Shown in pieces: positions 62,201-64,000 of a DNA stretch of 64,000 bases (positions are counted from its first letter, which is position 1; every line of letters starts with the position of its first letter). The notes under the pieces are model-generated. The model made no database searches and was not told the origin of the DNA. It saw only the letters and a program-made list of their open reading frames with translations. Source of the stretch: Calendula officinalis (lineage: Eukaryota; Streptophyta; Magnoliopsida; Asterales; Asteraceae); the NCBI GenBank assembly GCA_963853835.1, contig OY970828.1:19640977-19704976 (forward strand), given 5' to 3'. The translations under genes were made by a program, and so were the position numbers.

Positions 62201-64000
62201 CTTCACTGTTCCAGGCCCGAACTTCATTTTCGGCCCGAACTTCAACCTCGGCCCGAACTTCAACCTCGGCCCCAACTCTGACCTCGGCCCGAACTTCAAC
62301 CTCGGCCCGAACATCATCCTCGGCCCGAACACCGAACTTCGGCCCGAACACCACTTCGGCCCGAACATCCCACTTCGGCCCGAACACCACTTCGGCCCGA
62401 ACACCCCTCCTCGGCCCGAACTCTTCAATATCCAAGATTGTGTGACAAAAGGTGCTATACTAAAACATTCATAAGTTTCAGCTCGGGTGTCCGTTTCACG
62501 CCCACGAGTAACCAAAATAGTTGGTTCGTTCGTCATAGCCAAGAACAAGTTCGGCCCGAACTCTTCACTGTTCCCGGCCCGAACTTCATTTTCGTTCCGA
62601 ACTTCAACCTCGGCCCGAACTTCAACCTCGGCCCGAACTTCAACCTCGGCCCGAAGTCCGACCTCGGCCCGAAATTCAACCTCGGCCCGAACATCATCCT
62701 CGGCCCGAACACCGAACGTCGTCCCGAACACCACTTCGGCCCGACATCCCACTTCGGCCCGAACATCCCTCTTCGGCCCGAACATCCCTCTTCGGCCCGA
62801 TCTCTTCAATATCCAAGATTGTGTGACAAAAGGTGCTATACTAAAACATTCATAACTTTCAGCTCGGGTGTCCTTTTCTCGCCCACGAGTAACCAAAATA
62901 GCTGGCTCGTTCGTCACTGCCAAGAACAAGTTCGGCCCGAACTCTTCAATGTTCCCGGCCCGAACTTCAACCTCGGCCCGAACTTCAACCTCGGCCCAAA
63001 CTTCAACCTCGGCCCGAACATCATCCTCGGCCCGAACACCACTTCGGCCCGAATATCCCACTTCGGCCCGAACATCCCTCTTCAGTCCGAACTCTTCAAT
63101 ATCCAAGATTGTGTAACAAAAGGTGCTATACTAAAACATTCATAACTTTCAGCTCGGGTGTCCGTTTCACGCCCACGAGTAACCAAAATAGCTTGTTCGT
63201 TCGTCACTGCCAAGAACAAGTTCGACCCGAACTCTTCACTGTTCTCGGCCCGAACTTTAACCTCGGCCCGAACTTCAACCTCGGACCCAACTCCTACCTC
63301 TGCCCGAACTCCGACCTCAGCCCGAACATCATCCTCGACCCGAACACCGAACTTCGGCCCGAACACCACTTCGGCCCGAACATCCCACTTCGGCCCGAAC
63401 ACCACTTCGGCCCGAACATCCCTCTTCGGCCCGAACTCTTCAATTTCCAAGATTGTGTGACAGAAGGTGCTATACTAAAACATTCATAACTTTCAGCTCG
63501 GGTGTCCTTTTCACGCCCACGTCTAACCAAAATAGTTGGTTCGTTCGTCACTGCCAAGAACAAGTTCGGCCCGAACTCTTCACTGTTCCCGGCCCGAACT
63601 TCAACCTCGGCCCGAACTTCAACCTCGGCCCGAACTCCGACCTCGGCCCGAACTTCAACCTCGGCCCGAACATCATCCTCGGCCCGAACACCGAACTTCG
63701 GCCCGAACTCCGACCTCGGCCCGAACATCCCACTTCAGCCCGAACACCACTTCGGCCCGAACATCCCTCTTCGGCCCGAACTCTTCAATATCCAAGATTG
63801 TGTGACAAAAGGTGCTATACTAAAACATTCATAACTTTCAGCTCGGGTGTCCGTTTTACGCCCACGAGTAACCAAAATAGCTGGTTCGTTCGTCACTGCC
63901 AAGATCAAGTTCGGCCCGAACTCTTCACTGTTCCCGGCCCGAACTTCATTTTCGGCCCGAACTTCAACCTCGGCCCGAACTTCAACCTCGGCCCGAACAT
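59297..64000 (-). repeat. 3.8-kb spaced duplication in satellite A
   Basis: The segment 59297-60182 matches 63115-64000 with a constant offset of 3,818 bp. It shares rare variants: caatttccaagattg at 59628 and 63441, and ggtgtccgttttacg at 60028 and 63846. The second copy is cut by the window end. Confidence 0.7.
60717..62844 (-). repeat. 1,064-bp trimeric higher-order repeat, satellite A
   Basis: Equivalent points are 1,064 bp apart: 60717/61781, 61012/62076, 61061/62125 and 61374/62438. Three monomers make one unit, unlike the dimers of the left array. The second copy grows diverged toward its right end. Confidence 0.75.

Larger units (their letters stand above)
58025..64000 (-). repeat. 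Satellite A array, reverse orientation (about 17 monomers)
   Basis: The repeats are the same as at 1-14888 but reverse-complemented: conserved block with gtgtgacaaaaggtgctatac and cagctcgggtgtcc, subrepeat core tcggcccgaac. Monomers are about 290-380 bp. This array has variants I did not notice on the left, such as gaactcctacctc subrepeats and conserved blocks with ccttttcacgcccacgac. The array runs off the window end. As on the left, long open frames on both strands are by-products of the 18-bp period. Confidence 0.96.

Overview
The window looks like plant (land-plant nuclear) constitutive heterochromatin. The evidence is the two LTR retrotransposons of plant type, both with primer-binding sites matching initiator Met-tRNA, set in tens of kilobases of tandem satellite DNA. 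The flavour of the gag-pol proteins recalls Asteraceae elements, but this is only an impression. I see no host protein-coding gene, tRNA, rRNA or CRISPR array. Almost all long open frames are by-products of satellite periodicity.

Layout: (1) 1-14888, satellite A on the + strand, about 41 monomers of 325-398 bp. Each has a ~128-bp conserved block plus a variable run of 18-bp CpG-rich subrepeats. (2) 14889-19587, satellite B block 1, a 90-93-bp monomer. (3) 19588-28348, a head-to-tail Ty3/gypsy chromovirus composite: truncated LTR, whole gag-pol region, whole LTR, then part of a second gag. (4) 28345-32586, satellite B block 2. (5) 32587-40490, a Ty1/copia element on the - strand with two near-identical LTRs and a 5-bp target duplication, inserted in satellite B. 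(6) 40491-57622, satellite B block 3, organised in higher-order repeats of 1.9, 2.7 and 3.5 kb. These differ by whole ~815-bp blocks. (7) 57623-57824, a piece of a second copia-type LTR. (8) 57825-58024, a 200-N assembly gap. (9) 58025-64000, satellite A again but in reverse orientation and with a different higher-order organisation.

How the parts relate: the copia element landed cleanly in an already formed satellite B higher-order repeat, because removing it restores the repeat register exactly. The gypsy composite has no target duplication and looks like a rearranged or circle-derived insertion. Both polyproteins are broken by a few point lesions, and both lack a histidine expected in the integrase zinc-binding domain. 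The conserved block of satellite A resembles, in motif and order, part of the U3 region of the gypsy LTR in this same window. Satellite A may therefore have been born from LTR sequence. All identities and counts quoted were made by eye and are approximate.
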